A DNA stretch of 64,000 nt from Filosporella fistucella (taxonomy: Eukaryota > Ascomycota > Leotiomycetes > Helotiales). A program made the position numbers and the translations under genes. The stretch lies in contig JAQJZZ010000008.1 of assembly GCA_030077755.1 (NCBI GenBank), forward strand, positions 2,604,001 through 2,668,000, given 5' to 3'. The notes beneath the pieces were generated by a model, which saw only the letters and a program-made list of their open reading frames with translations, did no database searches and was not told the DNA's origin. This document shows positions 1 to 12,354 of the stretch, piece after piece (positions within the stretch are counted from its first letter, which is position 1; the number at the start of each line of letters is the position of its first letter).

Positions 1-628
1 TATTGCCTGAGATTGAATTAGGGTACGCATGGACGAAGACTCTGTTGAGTTTCAAGGCGTTTTGTTAGTTCGATGGGGATGTGTTACGGGTTGGAGTGAG
101 ATTTTCACTCTTTTGTTGGATCTATTTTTCTGAGATCTCAAAGTTGAGAGCTGGGTATTGTCAGATGTATTGCTACAAATCTTCTGCTATGTGTCCAATT
201 TCACCCACAGTGCGCTAGGGGACTGGTGATGTTCTTAAGCCACCTTCATTTGCGGTCCATATTAGTTCGCAACAGTGAGCCTTGGTATTTCGTCGAGCAG
301 CCATAGTTGGAGCGTCCGGCATCAACAGTCGACGAATTTCTTATTTGTCTTCGTCACATATCCTGTTATTCTATTTATCGGGCCCGGGATCTTGTTGCGT
401 GTCATTTCTTGGAGCTCATTGTACGAAAGAAAAAAGCAAGTCTGACCAAATGTCGCACAACAATCTCCACCACGATCAAAAAAGTCCGAATAGGGCTGTT
501 ATCAAAAAAATTCACCGGGCTTTCTTCGATTGCAGATTTGTCTTTATCGGAGTGGCTGTTGAGGATTTTATCACCCCTAGATTTGTTCCCTGTCTTCCCA
601 TCTCTTATATTCACAAATATATCATATT

Positions 629-975
629 ATGGTAATCATGTTTGCAATCCAGTCTTTACTGATATTCCTCATTGTCTCTTCTGCCATCGCACAATCAACT
701 TTTCAGTGGTCTTCAAAACGCGGTCTCGTTTTTGTCCCCGACCAAAATTTCCCAGAAGATAACGACATCTGGGTTACATCTAGAATAGAAAATTTCCTAC
801 CTACCTACCAGTGACCCTCCCCCTCTAGACCTTCCTCCATGGGGAAACGGCGATTTGAGTTTACCGTCTCAAGCTACTCTCCTGGGTTAGAGACTTGGAC
901 CCCGCATTTTTGTGCTACCACGGATACCGTGGAACCCCCTTCTCACGTTTGTCACCCTTTCCCGAATATTTTTAG
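629..975 (+). pseudogene. possible decayed GH128 (Asl1-like) secreted glycosidase fragment
   Basis: An ATG frame (629-814) encodes a hydrophobic signal-like start (MVIMFAIQSLLIFLIVSSAI, then AQS) followed by SSKRGLVFVPDQNFPEDNDI and a Trp. That run resembles the N-terminus of Asl1-like GH128 beta-glucanases. The frame stops at 814. In other frames downstream, SDPPPLDLPPWG (about 807-845) and RFEF (about 850-861) recall the next conserved blocks of the family, but they do not join through a clean intron and the catalytic half is not visible. I read it as a truncated or frameshifted relic. It could instead be the first exon of a short secreted protein. Family naming rests on remembered N-terminal features only. 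Confidence 0.35.
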
Positions 976-3615
976 GACTTAGGCAGAAACCTCTAAGACG
1001 ACGTTACCTTTTAATGAGGATGTGGAATTCATGTTATAGAATTTCCACATACTCTAGTGTCTTTTCTTCTGTTTTTTTCATTATTTTCCTTTGGGTGGTT
1101 TTCGCGATTTCAGGAATCAATGTGCTGCTTCTTGATGGATTTCATATTCTTGATCGAATCCCCGAACGGCATGGGCTGTTCATTCTAATTTGGTAAAGCT
1201 GCAAATATGTGGGGGTGTATTTCTTTTCTTTATTTTATATGGAAAGTTGACAGGATTTCCTTGGCTACTTTTGGGTCAGCATTTATACGACAGTCCAGCT
1301 ATCAGCTGTTGGAGCTTCTACACTCCACTCAAATACAGATTATCACCTCCGAAGGCTTTCATCGACTCATCATCGTAGCCTTTTTCTACCTCGATGCGCG
1401 TTCCCTTCCCAACACCCTGATCATGTCATTTATGATGTTATATTGTTCTAAACTATTTGTTACATTCCTCGTCCAGCTTTCGTAAAGCACATTAGGTGCT
1501 TCAGGTCATTCACTCTTCTTCTAGGTTTATTTCTCCACTTTTCGACCTTTTCCCGTTTCTTGATGGCAAGTATTCATTCGACAAGTTCATCTGCAGACTC
1601 AGAATCGAACGACATTGTTAAGAAAATATATACTCGATGCCATGTCTCCATATTTCAGCACTTGCCTTGACAAACAGCAATCCGACACAGCACTTCAGAA
1701 ACGCACATCACTTCCATAGTTCTCGCACCTTGCTGGAGCGAAATCACTTCTTGTCCCAGGTCGTCGTCCATTTTCACGATGCAAAATATATGTATGTCCG
1801 TGTGTCGAAACTCTGAAAGTACTTAAATAAAATAAATTGTTTCTGCGCATCCAAATTAATTTTCTGGTATAAAGACCCTGAAGTGTTCTCCACATGTGTG
1901 GATCTCGTCATACTGTGGTGCTAAAGCTCGCTTGGGCGGTACCTAAAGTTGACGACGTGCTTTCACGATAGCAGTATAAAGAATTTGTTACATCAGTTTT
2001 GTCGCAAGAAGCACATCACTCTTTGGTGTTTGGTTTCCAGGTTCAGTTCACTGTTTGAACTCTTCTCCGGACACACTGTAAATTCAGTGACAGACCGTTG
2101 CAACTTGCGATCTGGCAGGCTCGTACCCTATAAGTTGACAATTTTTGGAATTTCCAGGGCAAATGAGCCTGTAATGGAGGGATGTGCCCTCGAGGCGATA
2201 CATTTTGAAGCCTGGGCAGCTGAGTCTCAGGCCGTCGGCCGCCGACGGTGCGCCAAAGATAAGCAAGACGGACTTCATATGCTTTCCATGTGACTGAAGA
2301 ATGATAATGGGATGCGAATTTGATTATACCGGGTAGTATGAAATGGTAATATTATCCGTCTGGCGTATTCCCGAATTCTGGGTCAAACATATTTCGCGCG
2401 ATCCTCGATACTATGAAATCCACATCTGTCGTACGAGCCTTACGAATATCGATCATTCCCAACTCCGGGGACGGGTTCAACATTGGGATACCTCCTGGAT
2501 ATTTCTGCTGCGGCCCCAGATCTTTGGCACAGATATCTTATCGTATTCTCCGATGTTTATCAAAGCCATGTTACCCCTCATTTATCGTATGACTCCATAA
2601 GATCATTCCCAATCGTTGGGATAAGATACTTCTTGGCATCCCTCTCACGCTCTCAATTCTTCTGCCGTGTCCACGTATCAAAAAAATCTCGAGAGATCAT
2701 TCCTGCACAGCACAGCATATTATAATCGTCGGCAGAGAAAACAGCCAAGTGGGCCAGGGCAAGAGTCTGGGCTCTGAGTTACTGGATGTGTTTCGAATGG
2801 GCAGCTCGTATAGTAGACTGAGCCAGTCGGGCCGCAACGAAACAGAAAGGGCATTCTGCCCTCCGAAAAGGCTACAATGCTGCCTTATATGCCGAGGAAT
2901 TTTTGCATGCGTTTCGCGCGAGGAATCATCTGTGACCTTTCGGAATGCGGTGAGGCCATGCTTGTAGCCTTTCTTATTGGAGCTCTTCCCCAGATCTTCT
3001 GTCTAGTCTATGTAGCTTCGTACAGCGATCTGATCTGATCGGATGAACCATCTTGCTCAACGATAGTGGGGTACAGATCTGGGTAAGGGAAAGATCACAA
3101 TTATATTGGGCTTCACCGTAACTTCAAAATCCTTTGAAGGATCAGAAAGGATCGAGAATAAGGAAGCCATTTCTTCAGAATCAGTACGGGAGAAAAAATC
3201 CATATAATTTGTACTGATCAAAAGCGCAATCCCATGTTTGACACTGCTTCTTGACCCCACTATAGCTGTGAGAACGAAGCTAGCCGGGATGTTTTGCCCA
3301 GGGGCATTTAATAGACCCCGCGTTTGAGCCTATAATTGGCTTTCTCCAACAATATCTACGGGAACGCACATCATGATGGATGCAGTCATTATACAATTCT
3401 CAAATGATCATTACAATCTTTCCGACCTAGACTCAACAATATGAAACAATCGCAGAGCCATACTCGGCCAGGAGGCTATGCGGCTCTTGATGGGTTAGCT
3501 ACAAAACCCTTTCACGCGACGAAAGAGACAATTTTACGCCCACCCCCGACGCCGTAAAACGTTACTTATAACAACAATTACTTTCAACTCGTGGCGGTTA
3601 GTGGGAGACACCAGC

Positions 3616-3623
3616 TATAAATA
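3616..3623 (+). promoter_or_regulatory. TATA box
   Basis: TATAAATA lies 145 bases upstream of the ATG at 3768, a plausible core promoter position for the zinc-finger-like gene. Confidence 0.45.
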
Positions 3624-3767
3624 TCCGCGGACTTGTCACCTTGCACTTCCACACTGTATGCTTCGTTTTCTTTGTGTATCACAAACTGCGGTGTAGCTGC
3701 GGTGTAGCAGTTCTGGGACCTTGCACATGCTGACACAACTGCTTTGCAGAACCATATCGCATCGGCC

Positions 3768-6228
3768 ATGCCTACCATCTCTGAAGCAGGTAAGAAGAAC
3801 CGAAATTCGACAGATTCTGAGCCTGCAAGCCACTACATCGATGGCAGAGAGTATGAATACAGCAAGGGAGAATGCTGCGTCCCGCGAAGTCAAGGTAAGT
3901 TTGTCGTTGGCAATTGTTCAACCCTGGTATGGAGCTCCGCAGGGCCACATTTGACATTCACGTCCTCTTCAATGCGATAGAAAGCGAAATTGAGTCCCTA
4001 ACATGGCTTTCTCACAGTTGATGTGCGATCCCACGAGCTCATCGCACAATATCGCAATGCGACACAGCTCGGCCCCGAAGTGTCGAGCTATCATGGACAT
4101 CACCCCCGAAATTACAGAGCTGATTGCTCCCCGTCACGTTCACCACACACCATACCACAACCTCAATATGATCCAACACGCGGAAAAGGAATTGTCCAAA
4201 AGTGGACCGGACGCAGAGGTACTCAAGACAAGCTCCTGGAAGCTGATGACAATGAACTGGACGAGTGGGATAGAGCAACTTTGAACCGAAGAGAACTCCC
4301 CTTCCGCAAGCCACTAAGCCCGAGTCCACACCCGCAACATGAGCATTCCAAGATAGAGATCAATTCCGAGATGGAGTCGGAGGCACTGCTATCTCCAGTT
4401 AAAGCCATCGAACACGCCAGTCCCACGGCCGAAAAGATTCCCAGAAGTGGAGGCCGGAAAGACCTCGACGATAACGGCACTAAGTGGACACTATCTGATG
4501 ACAACCGTCTCAAGGATACTTTTCTACTGCAGCTTGCAACATGGATTCCGCCCAAAGAAGTGTCTCGCCCCGCGGCGATCGAGGAAAAGAGTGAAAAACA
4601 CCTCGACGAAGACTCTACCGATCCACCCCAGCCAATTTGTAGCTGGAAGGCAAACATTACTGAATGTGCCGGCGACAAATCTGGTAGCTCAGCACCAAAA
4701 AGACAAGCGTCCAACAAAAGCAAGGGATCGAGGAGTGGCAAGAGCAACCAATCCAACCGGATTCACAAGCGGCCTGCCAAGGGTAAAGAAGGCAATGACG
4801 ATGGAGATGAAGATGGAGAAGAAGACGAACCTCCCCCAGAATCCACACTCATAGAAACAGACTCCAAAAGGTTTGCTTGTCCGTATCATAAGCATCAACC
4901 AGGTCGGTATTGTCAAAATCCGATCACTGGTAGCCTCTACCGGGCCTGTGGGGGTCCTGGCTGGAAGGAAATAGCTCGCCTCAAGTACGAAATTCTCTCC
5001 CATATTCGATTGAAAATTCGCTGATTCAACAGGGAACATTTATATCGGGTGCATAGGATACGGCCGAAATGTGGTCGGTGCCAATTTCTCTTTGACACTA
5101 TCGAGCAACGAGAAGTCCATCTTCAAGAAAAAGTATCTTGCACGTTAAAAACCCCTGTGGCTCAGACATACGAAATCACCGAAGCCATCGAGAAACGCCT
5201 GAGAAAGAAATCCGTTGGCTCTACTGAAGAGCATAAATGGGCGGAAGTGTATCAGATCATATTTCCCCACGAGTCCCAGCCGTCATCGCCATGTATGTAT
5301 TGACCCCTCCACTTTGTTGTCTTTTGGTTCTAATACTCTACGAGACCACGATGGAGACCCACTCGATGCCTTAAAAACGTTCTTCACCCAAAAGCTCCCA
5401 GTCGTTGGAGGCAGTCGTCTAGACCCGATGCTCGATATGATACAGATCGGTAATGTGCCAAGAGACGAACTTAGACAGCAGCTCTTGACGTTCTTGATGG
5501 CGTCTCACGGGGACTGTTGGCAAATGTACGATGGGACGGAACTATCGGAGCATAAATCCAGGTCGGAAAGCTCCAACGCTGGTGATTTTGGATTAGGTTC
5601 TCCTCTCCGACCTGCCTCTCAAGAGAATCGTTTGCCACATGCCGTTAGCAGCTACTTCAACATCGGACATCAAGATGATGCCGAGCGGCAACACAGATAT
5701 ACTCCTGACAATAGTGCTAGTCCCATGTCTCACCAGCCCGCAACTCCGAATGACCCAGGCTTTCATCAATTGTCGCTCCCTGTCGACGTTAGCTCCAAGG
5801 TACAGACACCTGGAAGGCTTGGTTCAACAATTGGCCGTCATGATTCTGCCATGGGCTCTTCCATCCGTAGCTACAATCTTGACAGTGACTACAGTGTAGC
5901 CGCTTCTGCTTTAGAACCACCCGCGTCATCTGGATATGGCCGGATGCCCTTTGCGCCTGCACCGATGGTTTTCAACAACAATTTACAGTACCAAGTGCCA
6001 GCGGATATGACCTACATGTCCCTAGAACCGAATCCATACAGCAACGCCTTGCAATATCAGGCGCAAGGCTCAATGCCTTTCATGCCACTTGCACCGAGCC
6101 GCTATGGAAGTAACCCAGGACCAGACTCAGGGCCACAGCATCGAGCATACCGGGTGCCACCAGCACATCAGAAGGCGCCGGAAATTCCGCATCCACAAAA
6201 CAGTGGATTCCATCAAGGCCCGTTGTAA
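3768..6228 (+). CDS. C2H2-type zinc-finger-like hypothetical protein, 745 aa
   Basis: Four exons: 3768-3894, 4018-4984, 5033-5292, 5345-6228. Frame is kept across all three introns (donors GTAAGT, GTACGA, GTATGT). The splice at 4984/5033 rebuilds the motif IARLKEHLYRVHR, which strongly supports the model. Residues about 327-400 form the fungal zinc-finger-like block: CPYHKH, then C-GGPGW, ARLKEHLYRVH, then CGRCQFLF with a later His and Cys. This block occurs near acidic or disordered segments in many uncharacterised ascomycete proteins. The N-terminal half is charged and disordered, with an acidic Asp/Glu run before the finger. The C-terminal third (about 500-745) is rich in Pro, Ser, Tyr and Gln. 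A nuclear regulatory role is inference; no partner or target is known. Strong splice-frame support, weak functional assignment. Confidence 0.8.
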
Positions 6229-7994
6229 ATCACCTCACTACGCCATTGGATCTTTCTAGATTTCTCCGAACACTTATTCCAAATTTCCTCCTTCCTTCGT
6301 ATGGTATTCCTATTAGGTTAAAGTTTATAACTGTTACCATAGCCGGCGTTCGAGCGAGCTTCTTTGCTTCATTGATACGAATCATGCCAAGTGTCCTCTA
6401 TAAAATCCTTTATGAGCGGTTGAGGGATTTACAGACTGGATGAGATTATGAGTTTCTGAGTGTATCAAGAGAAGGAACTAGATAAGGAAGGATTGTTATC
6501 TTGCACCTCTCCTTTCTCTAATGTTTGCTCAAGGTGTGGACTCTGTAGCAAGTCAGTGGGGGGGGCAGATAGATATGAGATGTAAGCATTTACAACGTTA
6601 CATGGTATACAATATTTGTTCGCAGGATTTCCAGCCAAGATTTTTGGGATCTTCTCATTAATTTTATCAATCACTCTACCCATTTTCCATCCGACCCTTT
6701 CTCCTTCCCCAACTACATCCCCTCCATGTTTTTTCCACATATTTTAAACGAGTCTTTGGTGCCGAGAAACACAAACTGTACTCATTATCAAAACTTCAAG
6801 TTGCATTTGACGTCTATGGTATCTACCAATCCAAGTCTGGTCGAAGCCCTAGTCTCTCATATCACGTGACCAAATCCATTTCTGAGTCAATTCAAAATTT
6901 GCCTCTCTTTAGCTGTCTCTCGTGCTTTAGCAATTGGTCTGCTAATAAGTTACTACCATTCGGGTACAATACTGGAACCGGCAATTTGAGTTTGCTTGGT
7001 CATGTCGAAGTACTTTCGTACATACCTCATTCAATAAGGATCGAGCTGGATGCATGAGTCATGCAAGTTAAAACTTCACGGACATATCTCCACCAGCACA
7101 TGGTAGAGGCAGAAAAGGGCATGGTTATAGTACTTGTATTTGAATGTTGATCTAACACGCCCAAGCAGAATTTTCTTGATGTCATGAACATGCAGATTTA
7201 GTTTCTATTAAATGTCTGTGCGACCTATCTGACCACCATGCCTACAAATCTCTATTGGCGATAAACAGCGGTAGACTGATCTTGGATCGGTGCTTCTTTC
7301 TAAGCTTTTCCACGCGCTGTCTTGATGCTCTGAATCCGCAACGGTCTGCGTACAGGCTTGGGCTGTCCACAAGTTCATGGAAGACAAAATTGGCCATCCA
7401 AATCGTGGTTGTTCGGAATCTGCTACTTTGATTGAGGATTTGCGATATCTTATATTAGGCAGAATGGAGATTTCCTGAGTAATACTTAGTGTATTGCTGT
7501 TCTTTGATTTCCATGGGTCAAGTTCCCCATTTGCTCTCCACATTATTCTCAGAACCGTTGTTGTAGAATTATAGTTCACCAAGTCGCTTCTTAGGACCTC
7601 AGATTGAAACCCTAAGCAGGCCAAAGGCTCGGACCCACCAGTCTAGTACCTGGATAAGGTGTAAGGGGAACATCTCTCTATCCTTACTTTCTTAACGTTG
7701 TGGATAAAATAGTTCACATGTTGCTTATGTCATGGATAGGTGAGCAGGCACGCGAAGATGAAGTATTAGCTATAGGATAGGATCTAGCTAGGTAAACGAG
7801 CAGGGCGGTTATAAATATGCTAATATTAATATAATTGTTAAAATGCACCTATTTGCTTTATTTTCACGAGAGTGTCCTAGACGAGAGAGGGTAAACGAGA
7901 GTTTGGTTTGTGGAATTTGAATTGCGATAAAGTAGCGGGAACCCTTATCTATATATAGTAATGAGGCGCGTGCTTTCATAGCTAACAAGTACAA
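6229..7994. other. intergenic region
   Basis: 1.8 kb without a supportable gene between the zinc-finger-like gene and the tRNA. A 138-codon minus-strand frame (7208-7624) begins at TTG, has no known motif and was not accepted. Confidence 0.6.
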
Positions 7995-8082
7995 TCCGAT
8001 ATGGTGTAACGGTAACATTTCGCCCTCTCATGAAGTAATTCAAAAGTGCGGCGGAGCCCGGGGTTCGATTCCCCGTGTCGGA
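7995..8082 (+). tRNA. tRNA-Glu (anticodon CTC) with an 18-nt intron
   Basis: Acceptor stem TCCGATA (7995-8001) pairs with TGTCGGA (8076-8082). The T arm is GGGGTTCGATTCCCC. The anticodon stem TCGCC (8020-8024) pairs with GGCGG (8050-8054), and the anticodon CTC is at 8027-8029. An 18-nt intron (8031-8048) sits one base 3' of the anticodon, the usual place for nuclear tRNA introns. The B-box GGTTCGATTCC is intact. A T-rich run follows within about 20 bases, as expected for Pol III termination. Confidence 0.95.
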
Positions 8083-8751
8083 AAATTTATCTTTTGATTT
8101 TCTTTTCACTTTTTCCGTACTCTTGCTTGACTTTTCTTTGCTTTTTGCATCTTCTTGGGACGAGTTTCGCTGAATATCTGCTAGGAAGGTTCACTTTTTT
8201 GAAATATGGGGTTGCCTTTATTTTTTCATATCTGCACAGTGGGTCTTCGATAATTCTAGCGATGGCTTTCGCTTAGGTCCGGTGGAAAGGGGGAAGCTCT
8301 CTACTTTCGTGCTCGGTATTAGGGTTGATAAGTATCAGACAAATCTGGTAGATGGGAATCTTCATTAAAACGGCGGCGGTAATATTCAAGATATATGTCG
8401 CTACAGCCAACCAATGCAAAGCTCTATAACGTCAGTAAGAAGACACTTCGAAACTTGACCGTATTTCAGACCTTTCATTTCTGTCTATGTTTATTAATTC
8501 TCGATGCTCTCACATATGTTTCAGATTTTCTATTTCCCACCACCAATCTTACTTCGTGCTTAAGTCTTGCTGTTTCAAAGTCTCACAATTTTGCGTTTCG
8601 GTTCTCATCTTGCTTGTTCTGATGTAGGGGCAGGGGTCAGTGCGCCAAGCACCATAGTCGAAACGGTAAGGTACATCGCCTAAAGACCAAAGTGGCATCT
8701 TGAGCTTCAATTCAACCAGCAACTTTCAACACAAGTCACCACCTGTCCACA
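8083..8751. other. intergenic region / promoter of gtb1
   Basis: T-rich runs just downstream of the tRNA, then the presumed promoter and leader of the glucosidase II beta gene. No ORF with support. Confidence 0.6.
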
Positions 8752-10550
8752 ATGAGGAGAATAGAAACATTGGTGCTGTTGGGCGCCCTATCTGCCTCTG
8801 CTATTGCTGCAGAATCAACAAGACCACGCGGTGTCTCTCCAGAATGTTAGACAAGCTCCAACTTCCCCACTACCCAAAACAAGCTGGTGGGCCATTGGAC
8901 AGAGCTAATCCATGACACAGTTGCAAAATTCTATAAAGCTACTGATAGCTTCAGTTGTATCTCAAATCCTTCTATCAAGCTCGAACTCTCACAAGTCAAT
9001 GACGATTACTGCGATTGTCCTGATGGATCAGATGAACCGGGAACTGCTGCTTGCACTCACATTTCCGCACTCTCTCCTCCACAACCAGTTGCTGGGTCCC
9101 TAAATACCTCATTTGCTCTCCCTGGATATTATTGTAAAAATAAAGGACATCTGCCAGGCTACGTTCCTCACACATATGTCAATGATGGCGTCTGCGACTA
9201 TGAGCTCTGTTGCGATGGTAGCGATGAATGGGCAGCCGTCGGGGGCGTGAAATGCGAGGATAAGTGCAAAGAGATTGGCAAAGAATGGAGAAGATTAGAT
9301 GAGATCCGTCAAAAGAGCGCGAGAAATGCACAGAAGAGACGGATTGACCTGGTCAATGAAGCGCAGGCGTTAAGAGCGGGCGTGGAGATTAGTATTGGAC
9401 GATTGCAACAAGAAGTTAAAGGGCTGGAAGTGAAGTCTGCGGAGCTGAAGAAGAAGTATGAGGAGGTTGAGAGGAGGGAACGAGGTCGAGTGGTCAAGAC
9501 TGGGGAGGGAAAGCAAAGCAAGGTTACCATCCTCGCCGGTCTTGCTAAGGGACGAGTTGAGGAACTCAGAGAGGCTTTGGTGAGTGTCATTGGAAAGAGA
9601 GACGCGTTGAAGGAGAAGGTCAAGGAATTGGAGGCTATCCTTAGTACTTTCAAGGAGGAGTATAATCCCAACTTCAACGATGAGGGTGTTAAGAGAGCTG
9701 TCAAGTCTTGGGAGGATTATGCAGCCAATAAGGGCGAGTCTGATGAGAGTGCTGAGGATAGAGATTTAGAGAGCATCTCTCAGCCTGATAGTGAGACCGA
9801 GGGTATCAACTGGGCTGAGTGGCAGACGGAAGAGGAGGAGAGTGATGTTGAAGCTCGTAAGCTATCCTTTTCACGCTACCGAGCGCAATACTAATTGTAG
9901 CAGTCTACAAATTTGAGGAATATCTACCTGCTCCCCTCCGAACCTGGGTCCACCAAAAGCTCAGCGATCTTCGAATTTTGCTCATTGAAAATGGAATACT
10001 AGCAGATAATGCCAACTCAGGCAGCGAGTCCAAAGTCGTTACTGCCGCTAGAGAAGCTTTCCAAACCGTAGCCGACGATGTCAGCAGCAAATCAGCTTCT
10101 CTCGGTGAACTTCAAAAAGATCTCGAGAAAGATTACGGTGTGGATGATATCTTCCGTGCCCTCAAGGGCAAATGTATCTCCAAAGACTCGGGCGAATACG
10201 AGTATGAGCTCTGTTGGCTGGATAGCACGAAGCAGAAGTCGAAGAAAGGAGGTGGAAACACTGGCATGGGCAACTTCGTCCGCTTTGACAAGATCGTTGT
10301 GGATGAGGAGGTTGGTGCTGATGGTAAAGGCCTAGGAAGTGGGGAGCGCTTGGTACTGATGTATGAAAATGGTCAGCATTGCTGGAATGGACCCAACAGA
10401 CAGACGACCGTTGTGTTGGCTTGTGCAGAAACTGACGAGATTTGGAAGGTGCAGGAACAGGAGAAGTGTATGTATCGTATGGATGTTGGATCACCGGCAG
10501 CCTGCGAGAAGGCGGTCTCTAAGAATACGGAGAAAAAGGATGAATTGTAA
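8752..10550 (+). CDS. gtb1: glucosidase II beta subunit (PRKCSH-like), 558 aa
   Basis: Exons 8752-8845, 8921-9856, 9904-10550. This is the non-catalytic subunit of ER glucosidase II, which holds the catalytic alpha subunit in the ER and presents N-glycans for glucose trimming. Seen: an N-terminal signal peptide ending near residue 20 (GALSASAIAA); two LDL-receptor-A-like Cys modules (NDDYCDCPDGSDEPG and NDGVCDYELCCDGSDEW); a long Lys/Glu coiled coil; an acidic stretch; and a C-terminal MRH (mannose-6-phosphate receptor homology) domain with paired cysteines (KGKCISKD, YELCWLD, GQHCWNGPNRQ, ACAETDEIWK, KCMYRM, AACEKA). It ends in KKDEL, an ER retrieval signal. The first intron separates the signal-peptide exon, and splicing rebuilds PEFAKFYKATDSFSC. 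Length and architecture are normal for the family. Confidence 0.95.
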
Positions 10551-11048
10551 AGGGAAAATGGGACTAAAGTGGGAAAGCTGTGTGAAAATGTAAAATGTAG
10601 AATTACATGAATACAATGCCAAACTTCATCCATTGTATGACGGGGAATTATTTGATTGATTTAACTTCGGTCAATCACGATTTGGTCCAATGCTAGCTGT
10701 ACGTCTCCACACCGTAGACCTCGACTATCTCAGGTCTAGCAATGGCAGCTAAGACGATCTTGAAGCTCTTCATACAAGTTGGCACTCCCTAGCCAGCTCA
10801 AAATTTCAACGAAAGCCTTACTAGTAACGCCACACTCACAACTCACTAACGTAGAAAGTATAATATTTCACATTGTTGCGTTTTGGTGTTACGGTGAAAT
10901 GGCACTTCGAATTTCGTTCATTATATCAGGTTCTAATCACATTTGGAAGTCCCCTGACCATTAGAGTCAGTTGCTGCATTATGGCCAACTCAATTAACCC
11001 GCCACGTCTCCAACCCAGACTCCATAACTCCAGGTATCTCAGTATAAT
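10551..11048. other. convergent 3' region gtb1/rtf2
   Basis: About 500 bp between convergent genes; only terminators and 3' UTRs are expected. No ORF with support. Confidence 0.6.
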
Positions 11049-11999
11049 TCAAGTCTTCTTTGGTATTGAGTATCCTCTCGTCATGAAATCACCGCTTTTG
11101 TGAGTCTGCGCACTGTAACCTGAGTTTGAGAAGATGCTCTTTAAGTTCTCATTCAGACCCAATTTTCTTCTCTTATTCCGCTCTTCTTGCTCATCTAGTA
11201 CCTTCGCCGTCAGAGATGCTGTGGCAGCATTTTTGATACCTGATCCGACTGGTGTTGAAGTGCCACTTCTTGATTGAGGTGTTCCTGCTCCATTTTCGGC
11301 CAGTCGTGTCTTAGTCTTCTCCGATACTGCTTCTGGAGCAGATTTCCCATCGGTAACACCATTCTCTGTCTCCACTCCTTTCTTTCGCTTTTTGCCACCA
11401 GGCGCCTTTTTCAGTGAATGTGTCAAGCCGGACTCCTTTAACTTAGTCGCCCTTGCCGTTAACCTTTCAATCTCCTCTTTGGCAACTGGTAGGATGGATA
11501 TGATGTTTTCGACTTCGTATGCTTCACTGCATTCAACACAAACGTCGCCTTTCACTTCTCGGATCGCAGCTTCTGAGAACGCATGACCGCAAGGAATCAG
11601 ATACACCGACTTCGTGTTTGGACCAAGCTCCTTGCTTGTGATAGGACATATCTTTTTCTCATCTCTGCCTTCCTTTGTGATGGTGAATTTGACCTCCACA
11701 ATATCCCTCAGTCCTTTCACACGTCCCTGTAGAACATCCTCTTTCTCCTTGATAACTGATGCTGGTACATCATCGTCTTTTGGGAGAAGTTGCTCGAGTA
11801 TGGCGTCCTTGTTGTACAATGTCCCAGCACAGTCTGAGACGATAGGAGGAACAAGAGGTTTATTAGATAGCGGACACATAGTCCATGCATGAGTTTGCGC
11901 TTCGAGTTGGGTAGCTTTCACCTCAGTCGTATTCTTGCTGCGAGCCGCATTCTTAACCAGCTCCCTCCTGGTGGGAATACTTCCTCCATCATTACCCAT
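11049..11999 (-). CDS. rtf2: replication termination factor 2 (Rtf2) family, 316 aa
   Basis: Single exon with an ATG at 11999. The N-terminus MGNDGGSIPTRRELVK is the hallmark start of Rtf2. It is followed by the zinc-finger-like U-box/RING-related region: CPLSNKPL, ready for substrate or cofactor contact, then KKICPITSKELG, LIPCGHAFSEAAI and DVCVECSEAY. In Schizosaccharomyces pombe, Rtf2 supports site-specific replication termination and interacts with PCNA; in other eukaryotes it travels with replication forks. The C-terminal third is Lys/Ser/Thr-rich and disordered (KKAPGGKKRKKG), with a likely nuclear signal. It is divergent from TOR with 355 bp between start codons. Confidence 0.92.
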   Translation of the reverse strand: MGNDGGSIPTRRELVKNAARSKNTTEVKATQLEAQTHAWTMCPLSNKPLVPPIVSDCAGTLYNKDAILEQLLPKDDDVPASVIKEKEDVLQGRVKGLRDIVEVKFTITKEGRDEKKICPITSKELGPNTKSVYLIPCGHAFSEAAIREVKGDVCVECSEAYEVENIISILPVAKEEIERLTARATKLKESGLTHSLKKAPGGKKRKKGVETENGVTDGKSAPEAVSEKTKTRLAENGAGTPQSRSGTSTPVGSGIKNAATASLTAKVLDEQEERNKRRKLGLNENLKSIFSNSGYSAQTHKSGDFMTRGYSIPKKT

Positions 12000-12354
12000 G
12001 ACCGTAGATTTATTTTCGATAAAACAAATGTAAAGTTCGCCGTGATTCGATTGTGATGTCAGGTTGCAAGAAGTGCTGCCATTTATGGTTGTGGAAGGGG
12101 CGATGCGGCTACGGATAAGGCTTATCGGAAAATTAGCGCGGCGCTAAAAGTCGCGGGTGATGGTCGAGATGAGGCTTCAGCTTCGAACTTCCTGGGATAG
12201 CTTCGTCACTACAACAATTTCGTTGCGTTACGACGTTATAACTCTATTACACATACAACATCTACACATACTGAAACCTCTTTGGCGCATGCGCATATGG
12301 TCGGAAATGGCGTTTGCTTAAAAGAGGAGGCGATCGCGCAGAAAGCTGGTCAAG
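12000..12354. promoter_or_regulatory. shared divergent promoter rtf2/TOR
   Basis: 355 bp between the start codons of two divergent genes. A GC-rich stretch (about 12100-12170, containing GCGCGGCGC) and ACGACGTT-type motifs are seen. No TATA box is obvious on either strand, consistent with housekeeping expression. Confidence 0.5.

Larger units (their letters stand above)
1..3767. other. gene-poor leading region
   Basis: No intact gene could be supported across this 3.8 kb. The + strand between about 540 and 1600 is rich in T and C, as is common in fungal promoters and long leaders. It holds one decayed-looking secreted-protein fragment (629-975), a GC-rich perfect palindrome (2232-2248) and a TATA box (3616-3623), listed separately. 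All open frames are short, lack family motifs and often lack an ATG. Confidence 0.5.

Noticed and set aside
7208..7624. 138-codon minus-strand frame with a short internal duplication (VADSE...)
   Set aside because: Starts at TTG, no family features, isolated next to the tRNA.
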